DNA from: RBG-13-51-18 sp050014095
GTDB lineage: Bacteria; Chloroflexota; Dehalococcoidia; Dehalococcoidales; RBG-16-60-22
Length of the DNA stretch: 64,000 nt
Direction: 5' to 3'
Assembly (NCBI GenBank): GCA_050014095.1
Contig: JBEKDZ010000005.1
Span: 186,001-250,000 of the forward strand
Below, in pieces: positions 1 to 8,450 of this stretch; positions within the stretch are counted from its first letter, which is position 1; each line of letters opens with the position of its first letter. The notes under the pieces were generated by a model. It was not told where the DNA came from. It saw only the letters and a program-made list of their open reading frames with translations, and made no database searches. Made by a program: the position numbers and the translations under genes.

Positions 1-833
1 GGTCCGGGCATTCTGGGCGGCGGGGGATTAGCCATGAAGGCGTTAATCATGTCAACATCCACACCCTGTCCCTTGAGCATCTGCGCCATGGTGGGCGGCG
101 TGAGTATAAAGAACTCCTCTTTTTTCATGCCATCGATTAGTCCTTGCGCGCACTCCTCCGGCTTGAGGAACATCGGCATTTTTTGAAATTCCTCGTACTG
201 CCGCAACATTTCCTTCTTCCGCGCCTCGGTCCCGACATAGCGTGTATTGAGCCCGATTTCCGTCGAAACCCCGCCCGGTATCAGGCAGGACACCTTGATG
301 CCCTTGAGTTTCAGGGTGGAGCAAAGGCAGCTGGTCAGCCCGATGATGCCGGCTTTGGTGGTGATATAACCGGTATTCAGCATATCCGTGCCGTATGCCA
401 GCGCCTGTATTGATGCAACGTTAACGATGTAGCCGCTGCCGCGTTTCATGAAATGGGGCAGGAAAGCCGTCACGTTGCGGATGTATCCTATCAGGTTGGT
501 GTTGATGACGTATTTCCAGTCGTCCATTGCCATATCTTCCAGCAGCCCCCGCACGCCCACCGCCGCGTTATTGATAAGGATATCGATATTCCCAAAGGCT
601 TTAATCGCCTTGTCTTTCATGTTAAAGACGCTGTCATCGTCAGTGACATCGCACTTAATTACCACGGCTTTGCGACCAAGGGCTTTGATTTCCTCTTTCA
701 CGGCTTCCATTTTGGGCAAATTCCGGGCCGCCAGGACGATATCCGCTCCCTCTTTTGCCAGCAGGATGGCAACTGCTTTACCGATGCCGCTGGAAGAGCC
801 GGTGACGACGGCTGTTTTACCTTTAAATTCCAT
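1..833 (-). CDS. Short-chain dehydrogenase/reductase (SDR), 3' end outside window
   Basis: NAD(P)-dependent oxidoreductase of the classical SDR fold; the substrate cannot be told from sequence. Translation opens with the Rossmann motif TGSSSGIG (residues 11-18), followed by the NNAAVG-type motif and a catalytic Y-x-x-x-K (YITTK) after NVASIQ. About 277 residues are visible and the frame is still open at base 1, so the C-terminus lies outside. The start is an ATG at 833-831 preceded by an AAGGAG Shine-Dalgarno sequence. The visible tail is proline-rich (NPPPPRMPGP), beyond the usual SDR core, so the gene probably ends soon. It is separated from the hyp operon by a small repeat. Confidence 0.88.
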   Translation of the reverse strand, partial: MEFKGKTAVVTGSSSGIGKAVAILLAKEGADIVLAARNLPKMEAVKEEIKALGRKAVVIKCDVTDDDSVFNMKDKAIKAFGNIDILINNAAVGVRGLLEDMAMDDWKYVINTNLIGYIRNVTAFLPHFMKRGSGYIVNVASIQALAYGTDMLNTGYITTKAGIIGLTSCLCSTLKLKGIKVSCLIPGGVSTEIGLNTRYVGTEARKKEMLRQYEEFQKMPMFLKPEECAQGLIDGMKKEEFFILTPPTMAQMLKGQGVDVDMINAFMANPPPPRMPG

Positions 834-874
834 GGAGTCTCCTTTTAAAAACGTCAATCTCTATATACTATTCC

Positions 875-988
875 TGTCATTCCAGCGAAGGCTGGAATCC
901 ATTTACAGAGGTTTATAGATTCCCGAGTACTCATCATGGATTCTGGCCCTCGGGCTGAACTCGGGCTGAAGCCTACGCCAGAATGACA
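875..988. repeat. MITE-like inverted repeat, TGTCATTCC family
   Basis: A non-coding element bounded by TGTCATTCCAG at the left and its degenerate inverse AGAATGACA at the right, about 114 bp. The same termini recur at 3791-3964, 13047-13131 and 58395-58489, so this is a dispersed family rather than a terminator of one gene. Confidence 0.6.
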
Positions 989-1003
989 AAAGGGAACGTC
1001 TAG

Positions 1004-1495
1004 TCAGTGACCACCTATCTCTTTTATAACCACTTTTATTAAGTCCGGCAGTCTTTGCTTGAGCGTTTCCGAAAGCTCCATACCCCAGTCTATCTCTGCC
1101 GGCTCAATGCCGATGATGACGACGTCTTTAGGATTGTTGCCCGTTAGCGACATTAAGTTCAGGTTTTCCACCACGCCCATCTCATGTGTAGAAGTCAGGC
1201 TGCCTTTGTTCGCGGCTAAGTCCTCCGGCTTAAAGCGGTAAATAGCGCCCTTTACGCCGCCAGCCTTCGCGCAGTCGATGATTATTATCTTTTCACCGGC
1301 TATGGTGTAAGCGATTAAGTCCGGCGATGTCCCCCCATCGACCAGCTCTATATCCTTAGGCAGGTCGAGTTTCTGGAGAGCTTGAACGGCGTGGATGCCG
1401 ATGCCTTCATCCTTTTGCAGCAGGTTCCCCACGCCAATGACGACGATACGGGGCGGGATTTTATTGGTATGATTCTCTCTAGATTTATTAGCCAT
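1004..1495 (-). CDS. [NiFe]-hydrogenase maturation protease (HyaD/HybD/HycI family)
   Basis: Endopeptidase that removes the C-terminal tail of a hydrogenase large subunit after nickel insertion. About 163 residues, the normal family size. The N-terminal signature GVGNLLQKDEGIG matches the family pattern GxGNxLxxDEGxG, where the acidic residue binds nickel; a second acidic site lies in VDGGT. I use the ATG at 1495-1493. A longer in-frame extension to 1633 exists but runs through a dispersed repeat and has no family counterpart. It is the last gene of the hyp operon, about 200 bp after hypE, with repeats between. Which hydrogenase it serves is not in the window. Confidence 0.85.
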   Translation of the reverse strand: MANKSRENHTNKIPPRIVVIGVGNLLQKDEGIGIHAVQALQKLDLPKDIELVDGGTSPDLIAYTIAGEKIIIIDCAKAGGVKGAIYRFKPEDLAANKGSLTSTHEMGVVENLNLMSLTGNNPKDVVIIGIEPAEIDWGMELSETLKQRLPDLIKVVIKEIGGH

Positions 1496-1519
1496 ATTAA
1501 TATTTTTAACTAAAGGTAA

Positions 1520-1691
1520 GCAAAATCCCTCTCCATCTCCCCTTCGGCTTCGTTCAGGGCAGGCCCTTTTGAAAAGGGAGACGATGTCATTTTCTAGCAC
1601 CATGGTTTGTCCCTCTTTACAAAAGAGGGACAAAGGGAGATTTTGAGCAAAACAAAGAGATTGCCGCGTCGCTACACTCCTCGCAATGACA
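1520..1691. repeat. Composite dispersed repeat between hypE and the protease gene
   Basis: Two repeat modules lie side by side. The first (about 1520-1648) has inverted ends CAAAATCCCTCT and AGGGAGATTTTG and an internal hairpin CCCTCTTTACAAAAGAGGG. The second (1657-1691) is a module ending in CTCCTCGCAATGACA. Close copies of both occur together at 22885-22971 downstream of purA. Confidence 0.6.
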
Positions 1692-1694
1692 ATT

Positions 1695-2696
1695 CTAACA
1701 TATCCTTGGCAGCAGCTCGCCCACCGGCATATCCACGATACGTGATGCCCCTAAAGTCGTTTTCATCACGACGCGCTGTGAGTGCTCGGCCGTCACCTCC
1801 CCGATAATGACTGCGTTCCTGCCATATTTATTTTTCTTCATAGCAAAGAGGACGGCATCGGTATATTTTGCCGGTACTACGGCAACCAGCTTCCCCTCGT
1901 TAGCGATATACAGCGGGTCGAGTCCCAGCAGCTCGCAAGCCGCCAGCACAGCTTTAGCGACCGGGATTTTATCTTCTTCTATCCTGATACCCACATTTGA
2001 TTTTTCTGCAAAGTCGTTCAGCGTCGTGGCGAGCCCGCCGCGAGTGGGGTCGCGCATACAGTGGATGTTTGACGCTGCCGCCAGCATGTCTGCCACCAGT
2101 TTATGCAGCGGAGCGCAATCGGAGGGGACGGGCGTATCGAACTTAAGGCCCTCCCGCTGACTTAATACAGCGACACCGTGGTCGCCGATATTGCCGCTCA
2201 AGATTACTTTGTCGCCAACTTTAGCGTTTGATGCGGATATATTCACTCCTTCCGGCACGCTCCCCACCCCCGCCGTGTTGACAAAGAGCTTATCGGCGGA
2301 GCCTTTATTCACCACTTTCGTATCGCCGGTGACGATTTTTACATCGGCTTCCGCCGCGGCTTTTTTAATAGAAGTAAGGATTTTTTTCAGGTCGGCAATG
2401 GGCAGTCCTTCTTCAATGATAAATGAGAGACTCAAATAAAGCGGCTTCGCTCCACTCATGGCAAGGTCGTTAACGGTGCCGCAGACCGCCAGCCGCCCGA
2501 TATCCCCGCCCGGAAAAAAGATGGGATTAACGACGTAGCTATCGGTGGTAAAAGCCAGTTTGCCGCTAACGTTAAAGACGGCTGAATCCTCCATCTTTTC
2601 CAGGATGGGGTTAGCGAGGTCGGGCAGGAAGCTCTGGATGAGGTCGTGCATGAGCTTGCCGCCGCTGCCGTGGGCGAGCAGGATTTTATCTTCCAT
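1695..2696 (-). CDS. hypE: HypE, carbamoyl dehydratase for hydrogenase cyanide ligands
   Basis: HypE dehydrates a carbamoyl group attached to its C-terminal cysteine, giving the thiocyanate that becomes the CN ligands of the NiFe active site. About 333 residues, full length. It starts with the typical GSGGK segment (LAHGSGGKLMHDL) and ends with the diagnostic PRIC, whose terminal Cys carries the carbamoyl/cyano group. The start is the ATG at 2696-2694, overlapping the end of hypD by 11 bp, which indicates translational coupling. An in-frame extension further upstream lies wholly inside hypD and is not used. Confidence 0.96.
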   Translation of the reverse strand: MEDKILLAHGSGGKLMHDLIQSFLPDLANPILEKMEDSAVFNVSGKLAFTTDSYVVNPIFFPGGDIGRLAVCGTVNDLAMSGAKPLYLSLSFIIEEGLPIADLKKILTSIKKAAAEADVKIVTGDTKVVNKGSADKLFVNTAGVGSVPEGVNISASNAKVGDKVILSGNIGDHGVAVLSQREGLKFDTPVPSDCAPLHKLVADMLAAASNIHCMRDPTRGGLATTLNDFAEKSNVGIRIEEDKIPVAKAVLAACELLGLDPLYIANEGKLVAVVPAKYTDAVLFAMKKNKYGRNAVIIGEVTAEHSQRVVMKTTLGASRIVDMPVGELLPRIC

Positions 2697-3780
2697 TGCC
2701 TTCTCCGTATTGGTAATAGGTAGCACAGCTACCTTCCGACGATACCATACAAGGACCCACCGGATGCTCCGGCGTGCAGGTCTTGCGGAAAAGCTTACAG
2801 TCGTTGGGCGTACTGACGCCGCGTAATACTGCGCCGCAAATACAACCCTTAGGCTCGCGGGCAGGAGTGGTTTTAATATCAAATTTCTTTTCAGCATTAA
2901 ATTTGGCGTACTTCTCCTTGATATTAAGTCCGCTCCCCGGCACCGTACCGATGCCCCGCCAGTTCGCCTCGCCGACCTCGAAGACGCTGTCCATTAGACG
3001 CAAAGCAGGTTGATTCCCCTCCTCCTTTACCCCCCGCCGGTAGGCGATTTCCACCCTCGGCTGGCCGCTTTCAATCTGCTCCGCCAGCCTGTCTACGGCC
3101 AGTAAAATATCCACCGGTTCGAAACCGGAGACGGCGCAGGCGATATGGTAGTCATCAGCGATGAACTGATAGGGACGTGAGCCGATGATGGCGCTGACGT
3201 GCCCCGGGCAGATAATGCCGTCTATTTTCACCTCCCCCAGGTCGAGGATAGCCTTCATTATCGGCGGGCAGGTCTTATGCAGCGAAAGCACGTAGTAGTT
3301 CTTAAAACTTTCCTGCTCCGCCTGTAAAATCGAAGCGGCGACGGTCGGCGCGGTAGTCTCGAAGCCGATACCGATAAACACCACCGCTTTAGTTGGATCA
3401 TCGCGGGCAATGGCTAATGCGTCCTGTGTAGAATAGACGATTCTGACGTCGGCGCCTTCGGCTTTAGCCTGCTGCAAACTTGAAAAGCTCCCCGGCACAC
3501 GCACCATATCCCCAAAACTGGTAATGATGACATTAGGGATTCTCCCCAGGGCAATGGCTTTATCGATGTCGGCGCCGGCGGTCACGCAGACCGGGCAGCC
3601 CGGCCCGGAAAGCATCTCGATGTTGGCTGGTAAAAGCTGACGCAGGCCGTGCTTGAAGATAGCCATCGTATGCCCGCCGCAGAACTCCATCAGCTTTATA
3701 TGCTTCCGCGACCGCTGGTGAATCCTCTTCAGCAGCTTTTTGCCCAGCTCCGGGTCGCGGTATTCTTCAACAAATTTCAT
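2686..3780 (-). CDS. hypD: HypD, Fe-S scaffold for assembly of the Fe(CN)2CO unit
   Basis: HypD works with HypC to hold the iron atom while CN and CO ligands are attached. The 364-residue product is full length. Visible features are the N-terminal CGGH and GPGCPVCVT motifs, which carry functional cysteines, and a C-terminal cysteine-rich region (GCICGAVLRG, then CKLFRKTC and later cysteines) that binds the [4Fe-4S] cluster. It overlaps hypE by 11 bp and lies downstream of hypC, in the common hypC-D-E order. The 184 bp separating it from hypC are filled by a repeat. Confidence 0.96.
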   Translation of the reverse strand: MKFVEEYRDPELGKKLLKRIHQRSRKHIKLMEFCGGHTMAIFKHGLRQLLPANIEMLSGPGCPVCVTAGADIDKAIALGRIPNVIITSFGDMVRVPGSFSSLQQAKAEGADVRIVYSTQDALAIARDDPTKAVVFIGIGFETTAPTVAASILQAEQESFKNYYVLSLHKTCPPIMKAILDLGEVKIDGIICPGHVSAIIGSRPYQFIADDYHIACAVSGFEPVDILLAVDRLAEQIESGQPRVEIAYRRGVKEEGNQPALRLMDSVFEVGEANWRGIGTVPGSGLNIKEKYAKFNAEKKFDIKTTPAREPKGCICGAVLRGVSTPNDCKLFRKTCTPEHPVGPCMVSSEGSCATYYQYGEGNGR

Positions 3781-3790
3781 TAGTCATACC

Positions 3791-3964
3791 TGTCATTCCC
3801 AACTTGATTGGGAATCCAGCCGCTTCATAATTTCCTCTCCCCGCTGTGGGAGAGGATTAAGGTGAGGGGTCTCGACGTATTTCACCCTCACCCTTCCCTC
3901 TCCCTTCAGGGTGAACCTTCAGGATGAACCCATCAAGGGAGAGGGAAGGTAGCTCGCAATGACA
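3791..3964. repeat. MITE-like dispersed repeat between hypC and hypD
   Basis: Bounded by TGTCATTCCCAACTTG and AGCTCGCAATGACA in inverse orientation. Inside is the module CCCTTCAGGGTGAACC, also found near 7380-7400 and 19617-19650. The right end directly abuts the hypC stop codon at 3965. It fills the whole hypC-hypD spacer inside an operon, so it is probably transcribed. Confidence 0.65.
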
Positions 3965-4186
3965 TTATGGACTGGTTTCGCTCATTTCTCTAAGCAGTTT
4001 CAGCGTCTCCTCGGCTTCGTCAGCGTCGATGATGCTGATAGCATAACCGGTATGCAGCAGCACGTAATCGCCGACCTTCGCTTCCGGAGTGAGCTGCAGG
4101 CTGATATCCCGTGTCACGCCATCGATATCTGCCACAGCTTGCTGACCGTTAATCGATTTTATTAACGCAGGTACGGCTAAACACAT
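3965..4186 (-). CDS. hypC: HypC/HybG-family hydrogenase maturation chaperone
   Basis: Small chaperone that binds HypD and then hands the iron centre to the hydrogenase large subunit. It has 73 residues and begins MCLAVPA; the essential cysteine is residue 2. The family hallmarks GVTRDISLQL, VGDYVLLHTGYAI and DADEAEETL are all present. It lies between a flavoredoxin-like gene and hypD in the leftward hyp operon. Confidence 0.95.
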   Translation of the reverse strand: MCLAVPALIKSINGQQAVADIDGVTRDISLQLTPEAKVGDYVLLHTGYAISIIDADEAEETLKLLREMSETSP

Positions 4187-4207
4187 AATGATTGCCTCTA
4201 GTTGAGT

Positions 4208-4275
4208 TTACAGTTAACAGTCTACAGTTTTGGAGAAAGGGGGTAGGGTACTGTCAACTGTTTACTGTCTACTTT
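4208..4275. repeat. ACAGTT/AACTGT inverted repeat reaching into the flavoredoxin stop codon
   Basis: The sequence begins with CAGTTAACAGTCTACAG and closes with its inverse ACTGTCAACTGTTTACTG. Related copies lie at 36690-36762 and 51603-51640. The right end encodes the last residues and the TAA stop of the neighbouring flavoredoxin-like gene. Confidence 0.6.
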
Positions 4276-4849
4276 TCCCTTTCTCCCTCGGTTTGATCTC
4301 CCAGCCGATTTTGAAAGCATCGGCAAAAGCCTCGCCGATGACGTAGTATTTGCCCGGCCCGAAGGCGAAGGGTTTCACTTTAGCGATATCCGGCTGCCCG
4401 TCCGTGAGGCATTCCTCCGAGAAATAGGTCTCCGCTACTTTACCTATCACGAGCGTATGACTGCCCAGGTTAAGGATATGGGCTACCTCACATTCCAGGT
4501 TGATGGGGCATTGCTCGATGAGCGGGGCGGTTTTTAAATTGCCATAAAAGACCTTAAATTTACAGTCCTTAACCTTATCGGTGTCCGCGCCGGAGACCAG
4601 CCCGCAGTAGTCTGTCTCTTTTACCAGGTCGACCGAGGGGACATTAACGGAAAAAGTGCGGTTCTCGTAGATGCCCTTGAGACTGTAGCGGTGGGGCTGT
4701 AAAGCGATGGTGACGGCTGCCGGATTGCTCGCTGCCACGCCTGTCCAGGCCACTGCGGCAAAGTCCGGTTTGCCATCAACGTTTGCCCCGACGAGCACGG
4801 TAGGATGAGGCCATATCATTGGCTGTGGTCCGAATTTCTTTTTGGTCAT
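4262..4849 (-). CDS. Flavin reductase-like / flavoredoxin family protein in the hyp operon
   Basis: FMN-binding split-barrel protein of the flavin reductase-like family (flavoredoxin type); such proteins bind FMN and act in electron transfer or NAD(P)H-dependent flavin reduction. About 195 residues. Recognisable segments are PTVLVGANVDGKPDFAAVAW near the N-terminus, the NRTFSVN-VPS strand, DYCGLVSGADTDK, and ECEVAHILNLGSHTLVIGKV. I prefer ATG 4849-4847, eight bases after an AGGAG; a GTG nine bases upstream sits on top of that site. It follows hypF by 5 bp, so it is part of the hyp operon, an uncommon addition. Its last residues and stop come from a repeat. Confidence 0.85.
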   Translation of the reverse strand: MTKKKFGPQPMIWPHPTVLVGANVDGKPDFAAVAWTGVAASNPAAVTIALQPHRYSLKGIYENRTFSVNVPSVDLVKETDYCGLVSGADTDKVKDCKFKVFYGNLKTAPLIEQCPINLECEVAHILNLGSHTLVIGKVAETYFSEECLTDGQPDIAKVKPFAFGPGKYYVIGEAFADAFKIGWEIKPREKGKSRQ

Positions 4850-4854
4850 GTTTC

Positions 4855-7242
4855 TCACTCCTTCACCCTGAGCCCTCGGCGTGGTTCCACCGAGTCACCA
4901 CGAGGTGAGCTCGGTCGAACGCCCGTCGAAGGGTTGTTAGCATTCGCAATAACCACCTGCCCCAGGGAAATACCACCGTCGTTACAGGGTACCTGTCGGT
5001 GAGTATATACCTCAAAGCCGGCGGACTCAAGCGTGGTTATGGCTTTTCTCAAGAGCAAACGATTTTGGAAGACTCCGCCACTTAAAGCCACCCGCTTGAT
5101 GCCAGTTGCCCCCGCAACATTTTGGCAGGTTTCCAGTATTATTTGCGCGATGGTGTTATGGAACCGAGCAGCAATGACGGCTTGAGGTATTCCTTTTAAA
5201 ATATCTTTAATTATCGCCTGCAGTAAATCACGAATTTTAATGATACTTACACCGTCATGTTTTTCCACAGAAAATGGATAGCCGCCAGTTTCATCCGATG
5301 CGTTATTAGCCAGCATCTCCAGGTCGATTGCTGCCTGGGCTTCGTATTCGATGATGCCTCTCACCCCAGCTAGTGCAGAAACCGCATCGAAAAGTCGCCC
5401 CATGCTGGAAGTCAGTGGCGTGTTAAATTTCTTTTCAACCTGGTTCTTGATAATGGCTATTTCTCGCTCATCAATCTGCTTTAAAAAAGGCAGTTTTTTC
5501 TCTAAGTCTATCCCCAGCGCCAGCAGGTAGCCGATAGCAGTACGGTAGGGCTTCTTAATCGCTAAAGCGCCACCCGGCAGCGGGAGATATTCCAGGTGCG
5601 CCATCCGTTTAAAATTTTTAAAGTCCGCCACCATGAGTTCCCCGCCCCAGATATTGCCGTCCGTGCCGTAGCCGGTTCCATCCAAAGCCACCCCGATAAC
5701 CGGACCCTTGATGCCGTTATCCGCCAGGCAGCTGACGATATGCGCGTGGTGGTGCTGCACGGCGCAGAGCTTTTGCCCTTCTTTCTCCGCCAGCTCTTTG
5801 GCGTACTTGGTTGGCAGGTATTCCGGGTGCATATCGCAGGCGATAATCTCCGGCTTTATCCGGAACAGCTTTTTATAAAGCTCGATTGTATTGACATAAT
5901 GCTCAAGAGTCTCCAAGTTTTCCATGTCCCCGATATGCTGGCTAACGAAGGCGTAGCTATCCCGCGTCAAGCAAAAGGTGTTCTTTTCCTCCGCCCCGCA
6001 GCCCAGTATCTGTCGGCTTTGATAGGGGAGGTGGATGGGGTAAGGAGCGTAGCCGCGGGCGCGCCGCGTAAAGCGTTGTACATCTTGCTCCACAATCATT
6101 ACGCTGTCGTCATAGCGGGCATAAATATCGCGGTTATGCATGAGAAAATAGTCGGCGATTCCTTGGAGTCTTCTTAATGCTTCGTCGTTGTCCTTGGCGA
6201 TAGGCTCTTCGCTCAAATTGCCGGAGGACATTACCAGCGGCAGTCCGACCTCTCTAAAAAGGAGGTGGTGGAGGGGGGTATAGGGGAGCATTACGCCGAG
6301 GTATTGCAGCCCCGGCGCCACGGCTTTAGAGATAGCGGATGTGGATTTCCATTTCATTAAGACGATGGGACTGCCCGGGGACTTAAGTAATTTTTCTTCT
6401 GCCTTATTAACTTCACAATGTGTTTTGACTTCATCTAAGTTAGCGACCATCACCGCCAGGGGTTTGGCGGGGCGGTTCTTACGCTGGCGCAGTCGGTTAA
6501 CGACTTTCTCGCTGGTAGCGTCGCAGGCAAACAAAAAGCCTCCCAACCCCTTAATAGCCACGACTTTGCCTTCTTTTAGTAGCGTAGTGGTCTTACTAAT
6601 GATATCCTCGCAGGCTACCGACTTGCCTTGGTTATCTGTTAGCTCAAGCTGTGGACCGCAGACCGGGCAGGCGTTGGGCTGGGCGTGAAAGCGGCGGTTC
6701 AGGGGGTCGTTATATTCTCTCTGGCACGCCGGACACATCTTAAAGCTTTGCATGGTGGTATTAGGCCGGTCGTAAGGTATATCCTTGATAATCGTAAAGC
6801 GGGGACCGCAGTTTGTGCAGTTGGTGAAGGGATAACGATAGCGGCGGTCGGCTGGGTTGAAAATTTCCTCAAGGCAATCGGGACAGGTGGCGATATCCGG
6901 CGAAACGAGCTGATACTTGCCTTCTTGGGATGTGCTTTCACGGATTTCAAATTTAACGTGATTTTCTGGCGTGCCTGTCGTGACTCTAATGTCCTCGATA
7001 TGCGACATCGGCGGCGCCTGCTCGCGTAGTTTATAGATAAATTCCTCAACGTCTTTAGCTTCCCCCTCTACCTCGATTTTCACGTCCTCCGAGGTGTTGC
7101 AGACCCACCCCCGCAGGTTATGTCGGGCGGCAAGCTGGTAGACGAACGGTCTAAAGCCTACCCCCTGCACGACACCACGGACGCTGATACGGGAAAGACT
7201 AATTGTGCTTGTTTTTATCATAATATTATTATCAGGTCGCAT
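4855..7242 (-). CDS. hypF: HypF carbamoyltransferase with a repeat-encoded C-terminal tail
   Basis: HypF makes carbamoyl-adenylate from carbamoyl phosphate and ATP and loads it onto HypE. The domain order is complete. An acylphosphatase-like domain (GVVQGVGFRPFVY) comes first, then two double zinc fingers (CPDC...CTNC and CPAC...CPVC), a YrdC-like domain and a Kae1-like domain with HHHAHIVSC and SGGVFQNRLL. The natural end is about GGISLGQVVIANA; the following 26 or so residues, rich in R, P and S, are encoded by a dispersed repeat. It lies between hypB (with a repeat spacer of about 180 bp) and the flavoredoxin gene. Confidence 0.95.
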   Translation of the reverse strand: MRPDNNIMIKTSTISLSRISVRGVVQGVGFRPFVYQLAARHNLRGWVCNTSEDVKIEVEGEAKDVEEFIYKLREQAPPMSHIEDIRVTTGTPENHVKFEIRESTSQEGKYQLVSPDIATCPDCLEEIFNPADRRYRYPFTNCTNCGPRFTIIKDIPYDRPNTTMQSFKMCPACQREYNDPLNRRFHAQPNACPVCGPQLELTDNQGKSVACEDIISKTTTLLKEGKVVAIKGLGGFLFACDATSEKVVNRLRQRKNRPAKPLAVMVANLDEVKTHCEVNKAEEKLLKSPGSPIVLMKWKSTSAISKAVAPGLQYLGVMLPYTPLHHLLFREVGLPLVMSSGNLSEEPIAKDNDEALRRLQGIADYFLMHNRDIYARYDDSVMIVEQDVQRFTRRARGYAPYPIHLPYQSRQILGCGAEEKNTFCLTRDSYAFVSQHIGDMENLETLEHYVNTIELYKKLFRIKPEIIACDMHPEYLPTKYAKELAEKEGQKLCAVQHHHAHIVSCLADNGIKGPVIGVALDGTGYGTDGNIWGGELMVADFKNFKRMAHLEYLPLPGGALAIKKPYRTAIGYLLALGIDLEKKLPFLKQIDEREIAIIKNQVEKKFNTPLTSSMGRLFDAVSALAGVRGIIEYEAQAAIDLEMLANNASDETGGYPFSVEKHDGVSIIKIRDLLQAIIKDILKGIPQAVIAARFHNTIAQIILETCQNVAGATGIKRVALSGGVFQNRLLLRKAITTLESAGFEVYTHRQVPCNDGGISLGQVVIANANNPSTGVRPSSPRGDSVEPRRGLRVKE
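4864..4937. repeat. Dispersed repeat CCCTCGGCGTG/AGCTCGGTCGAACG inside the hypF 3' end
   Basis: The motif string GAGCCCTCGGCGTG ... GAGCTCGGTCGAACG ... GTCGAAGGGTT recurs at about 19704-19751. Here it is read in frame as the C-terminus of HypF. Confidence 0.65.
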
Positions 7243-7285
7243 AATATGCGTTCATGTTAAGCGGTTGATAAAAACCTTCTCTGCT

Positions 7286-7420
7286 CTCCCCCGTACTTGA
7301 TACGGGGGAGACGATATTATCCTCTTCTTTAAAAATTTTTTCATATTTGTTAAGATTGTCCCTCTTTACAAAAGAGGGTTCACCCTGAAGGTTCTCCCTG
7401 AAGGGAGAAAGGGAGATTTA
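7286..7420. repeat. hypB-hypF spacer: perfect 10-bp hairpin plus dispersed repeat
   Basis: CTCCCCCGTA at 7286-7295 pairs with TACGGGGGAG at 7301-7310 around a 5-base loop. A related CCCCGTATCAAGTACGGGG lies near 19683-19702. Further right are the CCCTCTTTACAAAAGAGGG hairpin and a CCTGAAGG module, both shared with other repeats in the window. Confidence 0.6.
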
Positions 7421-7425
7421 TTCCC

Positions 7426-8094
7426 TTACTTGCTTTTCTTGTCTTTTAATATCGCTTCCAACCAGTCGAACCAAGCTTGCATCCCCGCCCCCGTTTTGCA
7501 CGAGACAGGGAGGATGATAACATCCGGATTCAATCCGGTCACCACTTTCCTGAAGGCTTTTTCGTTGAAATCGAGATAGGGCTGGAGGTCGGTTTTATTT
7601 AAAATAACCACGTCGCTATCGGCGAACATAGCCGGGTATTTATAAGGCTTATCGTCGCCCTCCGGCAGGCTGGCAATCATCAGCCTTACATCTTCCCCTA
7701 GAAGATAGTTGTTGGGGCAGATGAGGTTGCCGACGTTTTCGATAAAGAGCAAATCGACCTTTTCCAGAGGCAGGTTATCCAATCCTTCTTCAACCATAAA
7801 AGCATCCAGGTGGCAGCCGCCGGCGGTATTGATTTGCACCACCGGTATCCCCAAAGCATTGACTTTCTCTGAATCTACGCTGGAAGCTACGTCCCCTTCG
7901 ATGACAGCGATTTTATATTTCTTGCTCATTTGTTTAATTGTGCTAAGAATCAAAGTGGTCTTGCCCGCCCCCGGCGAAGACATGATATTTATCGTTAGAA
8001 TGCCATGTTTATCCAGTCGTTTTTTGTTTTCTTTTGCCTTATCTTCGTTCTTGCCGAGGATTTTTTCACCTACCTGGATTACTTTTATCGTCAT
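7426..8094 (-). CDS. hypB: HypB, GTPase for nickel insertion into hydrogenase
   Basis: Metal-binding GTPase that delivers nickel with HypA. 222 residues. The P-loop is SSPGAGKTT (residues 39-47), the metal site at the dimer interface is GGCHLD (C94, H95), and the guanine-specificity motif is NKTD. It lacks both the N-terminal CxxCGC site and a histidine-rich stretch found in some HypB proteins, so it is the minimal form without nickel storage. Its ATG directly abuts the hypA stop codon, which implies coupled translation. Confidence 0.96.
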   Translation of the reverse strand: MTIKVIQVGEKILGKNEDKAKENKKRLDKHGILTINIMSSPGAGKTTLILSTIKQMSKKYKIAVIEGDVASSVDSEKVNALGIPVVQINTAGGCHLDAFMVEEGLDNLPLEKVDLLFIENVGNLICPNNYLLGEDVRLMIASLPEGDDKPYKYPAMFADSDVVILNKTDLQPYLDFNEKAFRKVVTGLNPDVIILPVSCKTGAGMQAWFDWLEAILKDKKSK

Positions 8095-8436
8095 CTACTC
8101 CACCTCGATACTTTCCATGTAGCATTCGCGGCCGGACGCAATCTCGACGCTGGTTTCATGGCATTTTGGACATGCCCATTCGTGGTTAGCCGGCGTAAAA
8201 ACTGTATTACACTTACGACACCGTATCTGCGTCGGCTTCACTTCGAAATTAAGTGCGGCTCCCTCCGCGATGGTATTTTTACTTATATGGTCGAAATAAA
8301 ACTGCACGCAGTCCGGTACGACGCCGGAAAGCTCGCCGACCACAAGGTTTATGCGGGTTATCTTGCCGGCTTTAGCTTCGACAGCTTTTTCCAGCGCTAG
8401 CGAGAGCATACTTTCCGTAATACTGGCTTCATGCAT
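8095..8436 (-). CDS. hypA: HypA, nickel metallochaperone
   Basis: Zinc-containing chaperone that partners HypB in nickel insertion. 113 residues beginning MHEASIT, with the nickel-binding His2-Glu3 in place. The structural zinc site is CRKC (73-76) and CPKC (89-92). It is the first gene of the leftward hyp operon. The promoter's -10 hexamer lies only about 14 bases before the ATG and no Shine-Dalgarno sequence precedes it, so the transcript may be almost leaderless. Confidence 0.96.
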   Translation of the reverse strand: MHEASITESMLSLALEKAVEAKAGKITRINLVVGELSGVVPDCVQFYFDHISKNTIAEGAALNFEVKPTQIRCRKCNTVFTPANHEWACPKCHETSVEIASGRECYMESIEVE

Positions 8437-8450
8437 ATAGTCTCAATTTA

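Noticed and set aside
448..918. Long plus-strand frames opposite the SDR gene
   Set aside because: They are antisense to a clear SDR with intact motifs and have no family signature.
1496..1633. N-terminal extension of the hydrogenase protease frame
   Set aside because: It runs through a dispersed repeat (the CPERSRRGDGEG-type translation) and lacks homology to the family; ATG 1495 gives the normal length.
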